A DNA stretch of 64,000 nt, taken from Imperialibacter sp040222815. Lineage in GTDB: Bacteria; Bacteroidota; Bacteroidia; Cytophagales; Cyclobacteriaceae. Below the pieces are notes generated by a model that searched no databases, was not told where the DNA came from, and saw only the letters and a program-made list of their open reading frames with translations. Positions 25,401-33,700 of the stretch are shown piece by piece. The stretch is taken from positions 186,001-250,000 of the forward strand of contig NZ_JAVKCH010000026.1 of NCBI RefSeq assembly GCF_040222815.1, read 5' to 3'. Made by a program: the position numbers and the translations under genes. Within the stretch, counting starts at the first letter, position 1, and each line of letters opens with the position of its first letter.

Positions 25401-25656
25401 AAAGGGATTGTATGGCCCGATAACGGTGGCCGGAAAAGACTACCCCGGCCAGGTGCCAATGACACCGTTCGGCGGACTGCTGAATGATCAGGAAATAGCC
25501 GCCGTGCTTACCTACGTAAGAAGCTCGTTCGGAAATCTTGCCGACGCTGTTACTACAGAAACAGTCAAGCAGGTGCGGGAGTCTTCTAAAGATAAATCTG
25601 GGTTCTATACTCCGGAGGAATTGCTAAAAGAGCATCCACACGAAAATGACAAGTAA
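22495..25656 (+). CDS. four-domain lipoprotein: SGNH hydrolase, PVC-type propeller, HEAT repeats, cytochrome c
   Basis: A 1053-residue protein. A start at Met10 (22522) gives a clean lipoprotein signal, MKAIIAPLSFVLLFSFGC. Residues about 35-265 look SGNH/GDSL-like (HISLIGNNLCSRMMNYGYFE; DIIIACFGFSESYAG; LQLNDEGYQKFS at the expected C-terminal Asp/His site). Residues 380-720 match the PVC-type heme-binding or sorbosone-dehydrogenase-like propeller (LANPSQISFDNKGRLWVAVMPTYP; DTDGDFKADKV). Residues 750-890 hold HEAT-like helices (YKVRTAAVRVLRYTG; NSRVRLEAIVAAS). The C-terminal domain is a mono-heme cytochrome c with C932-S-T-C-H. It is probably periplasmic and may oxidise or sense a sugar and pass electrons to the respiratory chain. 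It stands upstream of the sugar-acid operon. Confidence 0.85.
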   Translation: MTYKPAIAFMKAIIAPLSFVLLFSFGCQPEKPYLKISQGAHISLIGNNLCSRMMNYGYFETEMQLRYPDSQLYIRNMCDGGDTPGFRPHSGRVSPWAFPGAEKFQTDLAQNSGSEGHFETPDEWLARHKTDIIIACFGFSESYAGPEGVDNFKAELSAFIEHTFSQKYNDSIPPQLVLVSPIAFQDLSDKYDLPNGDQENRNLSLYANAIKEIALQYQVLFVDAFGPTQQWFAEQQLTIDGLQLNDEGYQKFSKLLADEAFGKKEVENENLRASVKEAVLEKNWFWHNDYKIPNGVHVFGRRYRPFGNENYPEELIKVRQMTAIRDTAIWKVLKGEKYELAVADAKTQKLTPIETNYTLTDNVRYLYGDELMSHFKMAPGYKIELFASEEDFPELANPSQISFDNKGRLWVAVMPTYPHYKPGDARPDDKLIILEDTDGDFKADKVTVFADKLHIPAGFEFAPEGVYISQGTNLKLYTDTDGDDKADKVEIILSGFDDHDTHHVISAFSADPSGAIYMGEGVFLHTNVETPYGTVRATNGGFYRYNPQRKRLERTAQLSIPNPWGIAFDEWGQNFFAHTSGPDVNWMMPGSIKSKYGLANPGSRNLIEDKHRVRPTSGLEFVHSRHFPDEVQGDMLINNTIGFLGTKMHQVMDDGTGFKTKHRLDLVVSDDPNFRPVDMEFAPDGSLYLADWHNVLVGHMQHNARDPLRDHVHGKIYRITYPSRPLVTPAKVDGASIEELLDNLKLPEYRSRYRSRRELRERETDKVLAAIEKWTNELDKTDPNYERFLLEGLWASWGMNAIDLKLLRTLLKADDYKVRTAAVRVLRYTGHQVSEQAGLLKMAAADDNSRVRLEAIVAASWLDDDAAKEILAVAAQKPLDDWMEKPYQAILDHMVPYKPEIAGNELVPPMLSKEEQQLFLAGKEIYMRDGYCSTCHQPDGKGLEASGFPPLSGNEWVQGSEERLIKITLKGLYGPITVAGKDYPGQVPMTPFGGLLNDQEIAAVLTYVRSSFGNLADAVTTETVKQVRESSKDKSGFYTPEELLKEHPHENDK

Positions 25657-25762
25657 ATGACCTAACGAGCCAATTTGTGAAATGAGTAAACTCACTACGT
25701 TGAATTATTAATTAAGCACTGGCGGTTGACCAGTCGACTACAAAACACAATACTTACTAACA

Positions 25763-26647
25763 ATGAAGATTTCGATACACAACTGGATGCGGGCAGAAAC
25801 CATTGAGGAAACCGTCAACCGGATAGCCAAACTGGGCTACGACAGCCTTGAAATTCAGGGAAGCCCCGAACTGTACGACACAAAAAAGGTAAAACGGCTG
25901 CTGGATGATGCAGGCATCAGTTGCTGGGGCTCTGTTACACTGATGCTTGAGCAGCGCAACCTGCTGGCTAAGGAAAAAAAGCAAAGAGCCGATTCTGTCC
26001 AATATGTGAAAGACGTGGTGAGAATGGTGGCGGAACTCGATGGCCACATGGTGTCTGTAGTGCCGTCTACGGTGGGGAAGATCTTGCCCGAAGGCAAACC
26101 CGAAGAAGACTGGAAATACGCCGTTGATAGCATGAAGCAGGTGTATGAGTATGCAGAAAGCGTTGGCATTCTGCTTGGAATAGAGCCCATCAACCGTTTT
26201 GAGACCTATTTCATCAACCGTGGCGACCAGGCACTCGCACTTGCCAAAGAAGTTGGCCCCAAATGCGGCGTTTGCCTCGACACCTTCCATATGAACATTG
26301 AGGAAGATGAAATCCTCCCAGCTATTCGTCGTGCCAAAGGCAAATTAATTGGCTTTCACGTGGCTGACAACAACAGGATGGCCCCTGGCATGGGCAAGCT
26401 GGATTGGGCGAGCATCGTCAAAACACTGGGCGAAATTGGTTACGACGATGTGTTGTCGGTTGAGTTTTGCTCCCCGCTCGACAGAACACCGGCCAATCCT
26501 TATCCCAATTCTATTGACGAATCGCCCAAAGGATTGAGTCCAGAACAAAAAAAGTTTCTCGAAGACCATGGCAGCTCAGCCGTAACCGACGAATTCTACA
26601 CCATGCTTACCCAAAAATCCATCGAAACGCTCAGACCACTGATATGA
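25763..26647 (+). CDS. sugar isomerase/epimerase, ketose 3-epimerase-like
   Basis: A 294-residue cytosolic TIM-barrel enzyme with no signal. The catalytic Glu strand reads LGIEPINRFETYFIN, closely like D-tagatose/D-allulose 3-epimerases (EPxNRFET). CGVCLDTFHMNIEEDEI supplies Asp and His ligands, LIGFHVADNNRMAPGMGKLDW a further His, and VLSVEFCSPL the final Glu. These are the metal ligands and acid/base pair of ketose 3-epimerases. It overlaps the next gene by 4 bp (ATGA) and opens a four-gene operon with an enolase-superfamily dehydratase, a VOC protein and a 2-hydroxyacid dehydrogenase, so the substrate is probably a keto-sugar or its acid from that pathway. Confidence 0.85.
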   Translation: MKISIHNWMRAETIEETVNRIAKLGYDSLEIQGSPELYDTKKVKRLLDDAGISCWGSVTLMLEQRNLLAKEKKQRADSVQYVKDVVRMVAELDGHMVSVVPSTVGKILPEGKPEEDWKYAVDSMKQVYEYAESVGILLGIEPINRFETYFINRGDQALALAKEVGPKCGVCLDTFHMNIEEDEILPAIRRAKGKLIGFHVADNNRMAPGMGKLDWASIVKTLGEIGYDDVLSVEFCSPLDRTPANPYPNSIDESPKGLSPEQKKFLEDHGSSAVTDEFYTMLTQKSIETLRPLI

Positions 26648-27813
26648 AAATAAAAAACGTTGAAGCCTTCTGGCTTCGTTGCCCGATACCACCAGCCAAG
26701 CAGCACCGTTCAGACTACGGTCTGCTCACTGAATTCGACATGACCCTCGTGGTTGTCACAACAGAAAGCGGCTTGCAAGGCTTTGGCGAAGCCAAGGCCG
26801 CTGTAGGCTCATCAGGTTCCTGTGCCTCCATCGTCAGTTGTGTAGAAAATGAGTTGAAGCCTATTTTAGTAGGCCAGGACGTCCGCAATATCTCCAGGCT
26901 GTGGGAAATGATCTACAACGGCACCCGTGACCACTATGCACTAGACAGGGGCCGTAAGTTCCCCATTCTTGGGCGTCGTGGCCTGACTGTTTCGGCCATG
27001 AGCGGGGTTGATACCGCCTTGTGGGACATTAAGGGCAAAATGCTGGGTGTACCGGTTGTCGAGTTGCTTGGCGGAGCCTGTCGTGACAGCATGCCAGCCT
27101 ATGCCAGTGGTGGCTGGGCAGGTGCTGACAAAATAGGCGAGCAGCTGCTGAGCTACACGGCAAAAGGCTTCAAAGGAGTAAAAATGCGGGTCGGCATCAT
27201 GGACAATACCGTACACGAAAGCATCAAGCGGGTAAAGGCTGCCAGAGAAGCACTCGGCGATAGCATCAAACTCATGACAGATGCCCATGGCACCTTCAGT
27301 GTGCCAGAAGCAAAGCAGTTCTGCCGGGGCGTGGAAGACTGCAACCTCTACTGGTTCGAGGAGCCCATTAGTCCCGACAACAAAGTGGGAACAGCTGAGG
27401 TAAGGGCTTCTACCGCCATTCCCATAGCCGCCGGAGAAAGCGAATACACTGTGTTTGACGTGCGTGACCTGATCGACCTCAGAGCCCTGGATGTAGTGCA
27501 GCCCGACTCTGCCATCATTGGCGGCATCACAGAAGCCATGAGAACCGCTCATTTGGCCAACACCTATCAACTTGAGCTGGCTCCTCACTGCTGGGGATCA
27601 GCGTTTTCATTCATGGCTGGGGTGAACGTTGCCTTTGCAGCACCTGCAGCGACGATCATTGAGTTTTCACTCGGAGGAAATCCGATGATGTACGATCTGG
27701 TAGAAGAAAACATTGAGGCTGTTGATGGCCAAATAGCGGCCCCAACCGCTCCCGGCCTGGGCCTCACTCCCAACTGGGATTTTGTAAAAGAGTTTAAACA
27801 AACCGTTCGATAA
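26644..27813 (+). CDS. mandelate racemase/enolase superfamily sugar-acid dehydratase
   Basis: A 389-residue enolase-superfamily enzyme. The N-terminal capping domain (about 1-125) is followed by the barrel. Metal ligands are Asp213 (LMTDAHG), Glu239 (YWFEEP) and Glu265 (AAGESE). The His-Asp dyad is Asp288 (VVQPDSA) and His315 (LAPHCWGSAF), 27 residues apart as in mandelate racemase. On the opposite face the usual K-x-K is K180-M-R182, so the second base is Arg. That combination points to acid-sugar dehydration rather than racemisation. The product would be a 2-keto-3-deoxy acid. It lies within the operon 25763-29268, and the FAH-fold and dehydrogenase genes at 16-20 kb could take over such a product. 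Confidence 0.86.
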   Translation: MKIKNVEAFWLRCPIPPAKQHRSDYGLLTEFDMTLVVVTTESGLQGFGEAKAAVGSSGSCASIVSCVENELKPILVGQDVRNISRLWEMIYNGTRDHYALDRGRKFPILGRRGLTVSAMSGVDTALWDIKGKMLGVPVVELLGGACRDSMPAYASGGWAGADKIGEQLLSYTAKGFKGVKMRVGIMDNTVHESIKRVKAAREALGDSIKLMTDAHGTFSVPEAKQFCRGVEDCNLYWFEEPISPDNKVGTAEVRASTAIPIAAGESEYTVFDVRDLIDLRALDVVQPDSAIIGGITEAMRTAHLANTYQLELAPHCWGSAFSFMAGVNVAFAAPAATIIEFSLGGNPMMYDLVEENIEAVDGQIAAPTAPGLGLTPNWDFVKEFKQTVR

Positions 27814-27815
27814 TC

Positions 27816-28301
27816 ATGGCAAAAGCAATTGGAATTAACCACGTAGCGCTGGTTGTAAAAAATCTGGAGGAAACCAGCAAATTCTACGAAGAAGAGCTGG
27901 GACTGGAAGTCATTCCGGCTTTCTTGTTCGACTACCCTACCGCCTTTTTCAAAATCAACGCCACGCAGCAGCTTCACCTCACTGAATGGGAAGATGAACA
28001 TTCATTCCGTGGGCATGTTTGTATGCAAGTGGATGATATCAACAAGATCTTCTGGCGCATGAAAGAGCTGGGGGTAATAGATACTTCCCCCTGGGGCAAA
28101 GTGCGCCAACTCCCAGATGGGCCCATTCAGATGTTTGTTCGTGACCCATCAGGCAACCTAGTAGAGCTTTCTTCGCCTCCGGGCTTTGCTATCGACCCGA
28201 AGATTTTTGAGGACGAGCTGTTCCAGGCAGGCATTTATGTTTCCGGCAGAAATGACTTCAGAGGATACAAATCAAAAGACGCCACGCTTTACCACAAATA
28301 A
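27816..28301 (+). CDS. VOC-family (glyoxalase/dioxygenase-fold) protein
   Basis: A 161-residue VOC protein: AIGINHVALVVKNLEETSKFYEEELGLEV (His ligand in NHVAL), FFKINATQQLHLTEW (second ligand His), HVCMQVDDINKIFWRMKELGV (His in RGHV), and FVRDPSGNLVELSSP (Glu). All four expected metal ligands are present, so it is probably a metalloenzyme such as a glyoxalase, epimerase or ring-cleavage type enzyme. The start follows the dehydratase stop by 2 bp, and the next gene begins 4 bp after its own stop. The operon context suggests it acts on a keto-acid or lactone intermediate. The exact reaction is not determinable. Confidence 0.82.
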   Translation: MAKAIGINHVALVVKNLEETSKFYEEELGLEVIPAFLFDYPTAFFKINATQQLHLTEWEDEHSFRGHVCMQVDDINKIFWRMKELGVIDTSPWGKVRQLPDGPIQMFVRDPSGNLVELSSPPGFAIDPKIFEDELFQAGIYVSGRNDFRGYKSKDATLYHK

Positions 28302-28305
28302 CCGT

Positions 28306-29268
28306 ATGCACAATATCCTTCTACTGGAAACCGTGGCCGATGATGCCCTGGAGATTCTTCAAAAGGCTGCCGATGTCAATATTCTGGCTGCTTATGAGCC
28401 GGGCTTTGACTTGTCGGCTATTTCAAATCATCTGGTCGATGCCATAGTTACCAGAGGCAAGGGCCAGGTCAACCCAAAGTTAATGGATGCTTGTCCGGCC
28501 CTGAAGGTAGCAGGACGTTGTGGTGTGGGCCTCGATAATCTGGACGTCGCCTATGCAACCTCCAAAGGTATCAAAATAGTGAATGCACCAGGCTCCAATG
28601 CCCAAACCATCGCCGAGCACACCATGTCACTGATGATGATGATGCAAAGAAACCTTTTCAGGTCAGTGGCGGAAGTAAAAGCTGGCAACTGGGGCTGGCG
28701 CAATCAGTTTGAGGGCGACGAGATTTACGGCAAAACGCTGGGCATACTGGGGTTGGGTAATATCGGCAAGAAAGTAGCTGCCATGGCCACCGCCTTTGGT
28801 ATGAAGGTGATTTACTGGGATCAGGCAGAAGCGGCGAACGTGCCCTACACCTTCAAATCATTTGAAGAGGTAATTACCGAGGCAGATGTCATCACACTTC
28901 ATGTGCCTCTTTTGCCTGAAACAAAGGAGCTCATCAATGCGGCAACACTTAGTAAGATGAAAAAAAGTGCCTTGCTGATCAACACCGCCCGTGGGCCGAT
29001 CATTGATCAGCAAGCTCTATACGAGGCGCTGAAGAACGGAACTATCGCTGGCTTTGCTGCTGATGTGTTAACAGAAGAACCTCCAGCTAAAGATGAACCT
29101 TTGCTCACACTTCCCAATGCGCTTATTACCGCTCATGTGGGCAGCCTTACCAGCCGCACCTACACCAAAATGTGCGTCGATACTGTGAACAATGTACTGG
29201 CCATTGTGAGAGGGCAGCAACCCATGGAGGGATGCGTTTTTAATAGGAAGGAGTTGGCCGACAGGTAA
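28306..29268 (+). CDS. D-isomer-specific 2-hydroxyacid dehydrogenase
   Basis: The open frame extends to 28186, but the ATG at 28306 (MHNILLLETVADDALEIL) sits 4 bp after the VOC stop and matches the family start; 320 residues. The NAD site is G149-L-G-N-I-G154. Catalytic residues are Arg229 (NTARGPIID), Glu258 (TEEPP) and His277 (TAHVGS), the standard triad. The substrate domain has GRCGVGLDNLD and NAQTIAEHTMSLMM. It is phosphoglycerate-dehydrogenase-like but lacks any ACT domain, so it more likely reduces or oxidises a small hydroxy-acid, for example glyoxylate, hydroxypyruvate or a sugar-acid breakdown product. It closes the operon 25763-29268. Confidence 0.87.
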   Translation: MHNILLLETVADDALEILQKAADVNILAAYEPGFDLSAISNHLVDAIVTRGKGQVNPKLMDACPALKVAGRCGVGLDNLDVAYATSKGIKIVNAPGSNAQTIAEHTMSLMMMMQRNLFRSVAEVKAGNWGWRNQFEGDEIYGKTLGILGLGNIGKKVAAMATAFGMKVIYWDQAEAANVPYTFKSFEEVITEADVITLHVPLLPETKELINAATLSKMKKSALLINTARGPIIDQQALYEALKNGTIAGFAADVLTEEPPAKDEPLLTLPNALITAHVGSLTSRTYTKMCVDTVNNVLAIVRGQQPMEGCVFNRKELADR

Positions 29269-29309
29269 ATCGGTCAGGCGACACCATTAATTTCAAGAAA
29301 GACTTTTCC

Positions 29310-30014
29310 TTATAAAAGGCGTTCAAGCGGGCGACGTCCCTCCCATGTGCCTTCCGAGCGAATGGGCTGAAACCTGGCAAATAACTCTTCCTTGTACCAT
29401 TTTAAAGCCTTTGTCTTGGTAATAGCTACACGATGATGTTCGCTTTCATAAGCGAATCTTCGCAGCGATGCCTCATCCGCCCAAACGCTATAGGTAGCCA
29501 TCTGCACGATCGGCAGCTCTCCCATTCCTTTTGTGTAAACAAGCCCACTGTTAGCCTTCAAATCCTTTTGGGAAACAGGTACATATCGCCAGAAATCAAG
29601 AAGCTTTTGCCATTTGATGGTTGCACGGGTGACAGCAATAACAGAACCAGACGGCCCGGAACTGGGAGTTGGTTCAAATGGGTTAACCCCACTCCAACGA
29701 CCATGAGAACTGGTATTCACCATGTAGGTCGTCCACACCTCGCTGGCACGCTCCCGATAACGATCAACGATCTGCGACCTGGCAAAGAATGCCTTAGCAT
29801 CATCTTCACTTCGCCAAACCTGCAAAAGAATGTAGGTGGAAAAATCGGGAAAAGCATTAAAACTACTCCCCCTGCCAGTGCCCATGAGCTTATAGAAGGT
29901 ATTACCTTTTATTCTGCCAAGGTGGCTGTGAGCTAATTGCATCATTGATAGAGCCCAAAACTTATCGGCAAAACTATTGAATCGAAAACATGTGATGGTG
30001 GTGACTTGTGACAT
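29310..30014 (-). CDS. CrtA-like (spheroidene monooxygenase family) protein
   Basis: A 234-residue protein resembling the CrtA family in length and motif layout. It begins TITCFRFNSFADKFWALSMMQLAHSHLGRIKG, contains FKLMGTGRGSSFNAFPD-like sequence (FYKLMGTGRGSSFNAFPD) and LLQVWRSEDDAKAFFARS, and ends with RRFAYESEHHRVAITKTKALKWYKEELFARF. CrtA enzymes introduce keto groups at C2 of acyclic carotenoids, and some Bacteroidota homologues have other or unknown roles. No other carotenoid gene (crtB, crtI and so on) is in the window, so the assignment rests on recognition of these blocks. It is convergent with the hydroxyacid dehydrogenase, 41 bp away, with no clear terminator between. Confidence 0.65.
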   Translation of the reverse strand: MSQVTTITCFRFNSFADKFWALSMMQLAHSHLGRIKGNTFYKLMGTGRGSSFNAFPDFSTYILLQVWRSEDDAKAFFARSQIVDRYRERASEVWTTYMVNTSSHGRWSGVNPFEPTPSSGPSGSVIAVTRATIKWQKLLDFWRYVPVSQKDLKANSGLVYTKGMGELPIVQMATYSVWADEASLRRFAYESEHHRVAITKTKALKWYKEELFARFQPIRSEGTWEGRRPLERLL

Positions 30015-30222
30015 GGCATCATAACATCTCGTAAACGAATAATGTTAAGACAACAACGTGTGATTTGAACAAGTCTACCTGATTGATCAACCTATTTAAT
30101 CAGCGATACCCAAGCGATATGACTCCAAACTGTGCTGCCATATCCGAAACTCTCAAGCCGTGCGATTGAACTCTTATGCATAAGTATCAATTACTTTGTG
30201 TCGGTTGCCAGAATTATTCCCT

Positions 30223-30230
30223 TATATTTG
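30223..30230 (+). promoter_or_regulatory. candidate -7 element of the histidine kinase gene
   Basis: TATATTTG matches the Bacteroidota -7 consensus TAnnTTTG, 72 bp before the kinase ATG at 30303. The -33 element is imperfect: TTTG lies 24 bp upstream and a TTG 15 bp upstream, so spacing is off from the usual 19-20. The rest of the 288-bp gap from 30015 shows no gene. Confidence 0.35.
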
Positions 30231-30302
30231 CCTCTCCTCCAGCTCGTTGAAAAGCTTATCCCTCATTCTTAGCTTTTACTCTACCAGATACTTTTCTTTC
30301 TT

Positions 30303-32522
30303 ATGTCGCCGTCGAGGACTGTTGGGATTTTTTTCGCTATATCTTTTTTATTGACGACCATTGACGCCGTCGGCTGGCAGCAAGGCAGCCCCGTGGTAAA
30401 TTTTGGTAGAGAAGCAGATCGTTCCGGGGGTGCAGTAACTGCCATTGAAATCGATAATCAGGGTTTAATGTATTTTGGTACTTCCAGGGGTGTGGTTGTT
30501 TATGATGGGGAATCGTGGCAGGAAATTGACCTTGGCGGAAAAGGAAACACCCACAGCATCACTTATGACAGCCTAACTGACCGAATCTACATTGGTGGCA
30601 CCAAGTATTTCGGCTACCTGAAGAGAGACAGAACCACCCGCTTTTCATACGTCGATTTGTCGATGGAAATCTCAGAAAAACACCCCTTTAAAGACGTCTG
30701 GCAAGTTTTTAGGTTCAACAATGACATCTACTTCATGACGCCGGAGGGGCGCTTTGTTTACACTTCCGACTCTGTTACTTATCTAAACTTCCCCGAATCT
30801 TATTTCTTTCGGGTAGGGTCAACAGTTTACTTATCCGAAACAAACGGAGCATTGAGCATATTTCAGAATGGCGTGCTTGTGCAAACGTTGGATCAAAATC
30901 CATATTCGAAAACCCCTGCTTTCCAGGTACTCTCACTAGACGAGCAGCACGACTTAATCCTTTACCCACAATCCTCTCCATTGGTAAGAAACTTAGAGAA
31001 TGGAAGCATTTCGGTCTACGAAGAGTCCCTTACTTCTTTGATTAATAAGCATTGGTTGTACAACGCCATCAGCCTTTCGAACAACTTACTGGCTATTGCC
31101 ACCTGGACAGACGGTGTGTTTATTACTGACGAAAAAGGACAGGTCATTCGCAAGTTCACAATCGAGGATCGACTCATGTCAAATGAAGTTTACGAAATGA
31201 AGAAGGGGCCACAGGGAAATCTGTGGCTAGCCACGGCGTATGGCATCTCGATGATCTATATGACAAAGGCGTTCCCCGACACAGCATTCGAACGTATTAA
31301 TCCGTTTCCATCGCAAATTTCGTCGTTCGTATACGATTATGACTCAATTGCCTACACCACACAAAAGTATGATACAGCCAAACTTTTCAAACCTGCAACT
31401 ATAATAAAGATCAACTTTAGCAACCCGGGAGCCGATTACTACACGCCTCAGACCTACCAATACCGACTGCTCAACTATGACACAGCCTGGTATCCAACAA
31501 CCGAGCCAATGGCCGTTTTTGACAACCTGCCAAACGGAAAATATGTCTTTCAGGTAAAGGATGCGAGCAGCGATTTGCAGCCAGCTGAACTCGTCATCAT
31601 TGTGGCCGTGCCTCTGCTGGCCTTTGTAAAAGGGCCATTGGGGTATGCATTTTTAGCTATGGTAGTTCTCGGACTAACCATTGTGGGTATTATATACAGG
31701 GCAAAGCGCATGCGCAAAAACCTGGCCACACTGGTAGCAAAAAAAACAGAAGAGGTGACCAGGCACGAGCAACAACTACTCCGCAGCAACCGTGACCTGA
31801 TGGCAGTAAACGAGGAATTGGACACCTTCCTTTACCGGTCGTCGCACGATCTCATAGCACCGGTAAAATCCATCAGAGGCCTTCTTTACCTCTTGAAGGT
31901 ATCCAAAGATGAACTTCCTCAGTATCTGGACTTGATGGAGAACAGAATCTTAAGATTAGAAAACACCCTGCTAGAAATTAATAGCTATGTAAAAAACAGC
32001 AAAAGTGAACCACTAGCGACAAATATTCGGCTTCATAGCCTGGTCAATGAGGTCTGGGCAGATATTGAGTTTATTGAACATGCCGACAAGCTCACATTCA
32101 AGAATGAAGTCGACCGTGACCTGGAAATAGAATCTGATCCCGGACTCTGGAAAATGGTCATCCACAATCTCCTGATCAACGCTATAAAATACCACGACGG
32201 TCGTAAGGAAAGACCTTTCGTGCGTGTTTGGCATACAATTGAAAATGGTGTATTTACCTTAAAAGTACAAGATAACGGACAGGGAATAGTGTCGGAATTC
32301 TTGCCCCGGGTATATGACATGTTCTTCCGGGCAAATGAAAGTTCAAAAGGGTCGGGTCTTGGGCTCTTTTTGGTTAAAAAAATGGTCGACAAGTTGGGCG
32401 GAACGATCAATATAGAGTCAGAATACGCCAAAGGAACGCTGGTATCGGTTAGTTCGTCTACCCTTTCCTTCAAGGTTAATGAAGCCAAAAAGAGGTCAAA
32501 ACCGACAACTCACCTACTGTAA
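30303..32522 (+). CDS. sensor histidine kinase with periplasmic propeller domain
   Basis: A 739-residue protein. Signal peptide residues 1-23 (VGIFFAISFLLTTIDAVG) are followed by a ~370-residue sensor that looks like a degenerate reg_prop propeller (IEIDNQGLMYFGTSRGVVVYDG; GPQGNLWLATAYGISMIYM). A Y_Y_Y-like domain follows (TYQYRLLNYDTAWYPTTEP; LPNGKYVFQVKDASSD). One membrane helix (GPLGYAFLAMVVLGLTIVGIIY, about 444-465) leads to a coiled coil and HisKA with His515 (YRSSHDLIAPVKS). The HATPase has N (NLLINAIKYHD), DNGQGI and GSGLGLFLVKK boxes. No receiver or DNA-binding domain and no adjacent response regulator were seen, so the partner is elsewhere. The sensor resembles that of the hybrid system at 7.6-11.9 kb. 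Confidence 0.9.
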   Translation: MSPSRTVGIFFAISFLLTTIDAVGWQQGSPVVNFGREADRSGGAVTAIEIDNQGLMYFGTSRGVVVYDGESWQEIDLGGKGNTHSITYDSLTDRIYIGGTKYFGYLKRDRTTRFSYVDLSMEISEKHPFKDVWQVFRFNNDIYFMTPEGRFVYTSDSVTYLNFPESYFFRVGSTVYLSETNGALSIFQNGVLVQTLDQNPYSKTPAFQVLSLDEQHDLILYPQSSPLVRNLENGSISVYEESLTSLINKHWLYNAISLSNNLLAIATWTDGVFITDEKGQVIRKFTIEDRLMSNEVYEMKKGPQGNLWLATAYGISMIYMTKAFPDTAFERINPFPSQISSFVYDYDSIAYTTQKYDTAKLFKPATIIKINFSNPGADYYTPQTYQYRLLNYDTAWYPTTEPMAVFDNLPNGKYVFQVKDASSDLQPAELVIIVAVPLLAFVKGPLGYAFLAMVVLGLTIVGIIYRAKRMRKNLATLVAKKTEEVTRHEQQLLRSNRDLMAVNEELDTFLYRSSHDLIAPVKSIRGLLYLLKVSKDELPQYLDLMENRILRLENTLLEINSYVKNSKSEPLATNIRLHSLVNEVWADIEFIEHADKLTFKNEVDRDLEIESDPGLWKMVIHNLLINAIKYHDGRKERPFVRVWHTIENGVFTLKVQDNGQGIVSEFLPRVYDMFFRANESSKGSGLGLFLVKKMVDKLGGTINIESEYAKGTLVSVSSSTLSFKVNEAKKRSKPTTHLL

Positions 32523-32629
32523 GGCAACAATGTAGAACGTTAGCTGCCTACAGCAGATGATGAAGGGCTGTTCGGGGAGCAGTGGCTTCAGAAATCTAAT
32601 ATGGGAACTATGTTGTCTATTACCATTTG

Positions 32630-33631
32630 CTACATCTCCCTCATCAATTCTGCAAAAAGCTCATACGACCTTAGCCGATCTTGAGGGCTGTACATATGGC
32701 TGGCAACCATAATTTCGTTTACTCCAGTCTTTTGCAGAAAATCGATGGTCTTTTCTTTCACCGTCTCTTTGCTGCCCACAAAGGCATACTGTAGAAACCG
32801 CTGGAAAGCAGGCTCGCTCATAAATGCTTTCATTTGGGGTTCCAATGGCGCAGGTGGTCTCAACTGATCACGTTTGTTTGTGAGTATGCCTAACACCATC
32901 CTCACCAGCGATGACGCCAGCAGCTCTGCTTGCTGATCGGTGTCGGCGGCAATCACATTGACGCAGGCAATTGTATAGGGCTCCTGAAGCGCTTCCGAGG
33001 GCTGAAATTCGTTGTAGTAGACATTGAGTGCCTCAAAAAGGTGTGTAGGTGCAAAATGGCTGGCAAAGGCATAAGGAAGCCCTTTTCTGGCCGCAAGGTG
33101 GGCACTATCAGTGCTGGAACCAAGAATGTACAAAGGCACATCCACCCCTTCAGCTACGTAGGCCCTCACCTTTTCGTCGGCATTGTCGTCGGTAAAATAT
33201 TGCTGAATCTCTCCAACTTCCTCAGGAAACCGGTAAGCAGCGTGCATTCGCTCCCTGCGAATGGCGTATGCTGTTTCCTGATCGGTACCAGGCGCTCGGC
33301 CGAGACCAAGGTCAATTCTATGAGGAAACAATGACCCCAGCGTACCAAACTGTTCCGCCACGATAAGCGGCGCATGGTTTGGCAGCATGATGCCCCCTGA
33401 GCCAACCCTGATACTTTTTGTTCCACCAGCAATATGACCTATAAGCACTGGTGTTGCTGAACTGGCTATACTGACCATGTTGTGGTGCTCAGCCATCCAA
33501 AAGCGGGTGTATCCCCACTTTTCAGCATGTTGTGCCAACAACAAACTGTTTTTAAAAACCTCGCCTGTAGATGATCCTTCAGGCACCGACGCTAACTCCA
33601 GGATGGAGTAAGGCACTTTTCCTTTCTTCAT
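32630..33631 (-). CDS. LLM-class flavin-dependent oxidoreductase (luciferase-like)
   Basis: I choose the ATG at 33631; the longer frame starts on GTG two codons earlier. The 333-residue luciferase-like monooxygenase has the YhbW-type signature: YSILELASVPEGSS, then WGYTRFWMAEHHNM, RVGSGGIMLPNHAPLIVAEQFGTL, and HRIDLGLGRAPGTD. These blocks bind reduced flavin. The family oxidises varied substrates (alkanes, aldehydes, xenobiotics) with FMNH2 from a separate reductase, which is not adjacent. It is monocistronic and has no signal peptide. The specific role is unknown. Confidence 0.87.
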   Translation of the reverse strand: MKKGKVPYSILELASVPEGSSTGEVFKNSLLLAQHAEKWGYTRFWMAEHHNMVSIASSATPVLIGHIAGGTKSIRVGSGGIMLPNHAPLIVAEQFGTLGSLFPHRIDLGLGRAPGTDQETAYAIRRERMHAAYRFPEEVGEIQQYFTDDNADEKVRAYVAEGVDVPLYILGSSTDSAHLAARKGLPYAFASHFAPTHLFEALNVYYNEFQPSEALQEPYTIACVNVIAADTDQQAELLASSLVRMVLGILTNKRDQLRPPAPLEPQMKAFMSEPAFQRFLQYAFVGSKETVKEKTIDFLQKTGVNEIMVASHMYSPQDRLRSYELFAELMREM

Positions 33632-33700
33632 ATTCACACCAGACCAATTGTATCAATAGGCAAATGAAAAAAGGGTTGGGATGGTTCACATGACGAGCTA

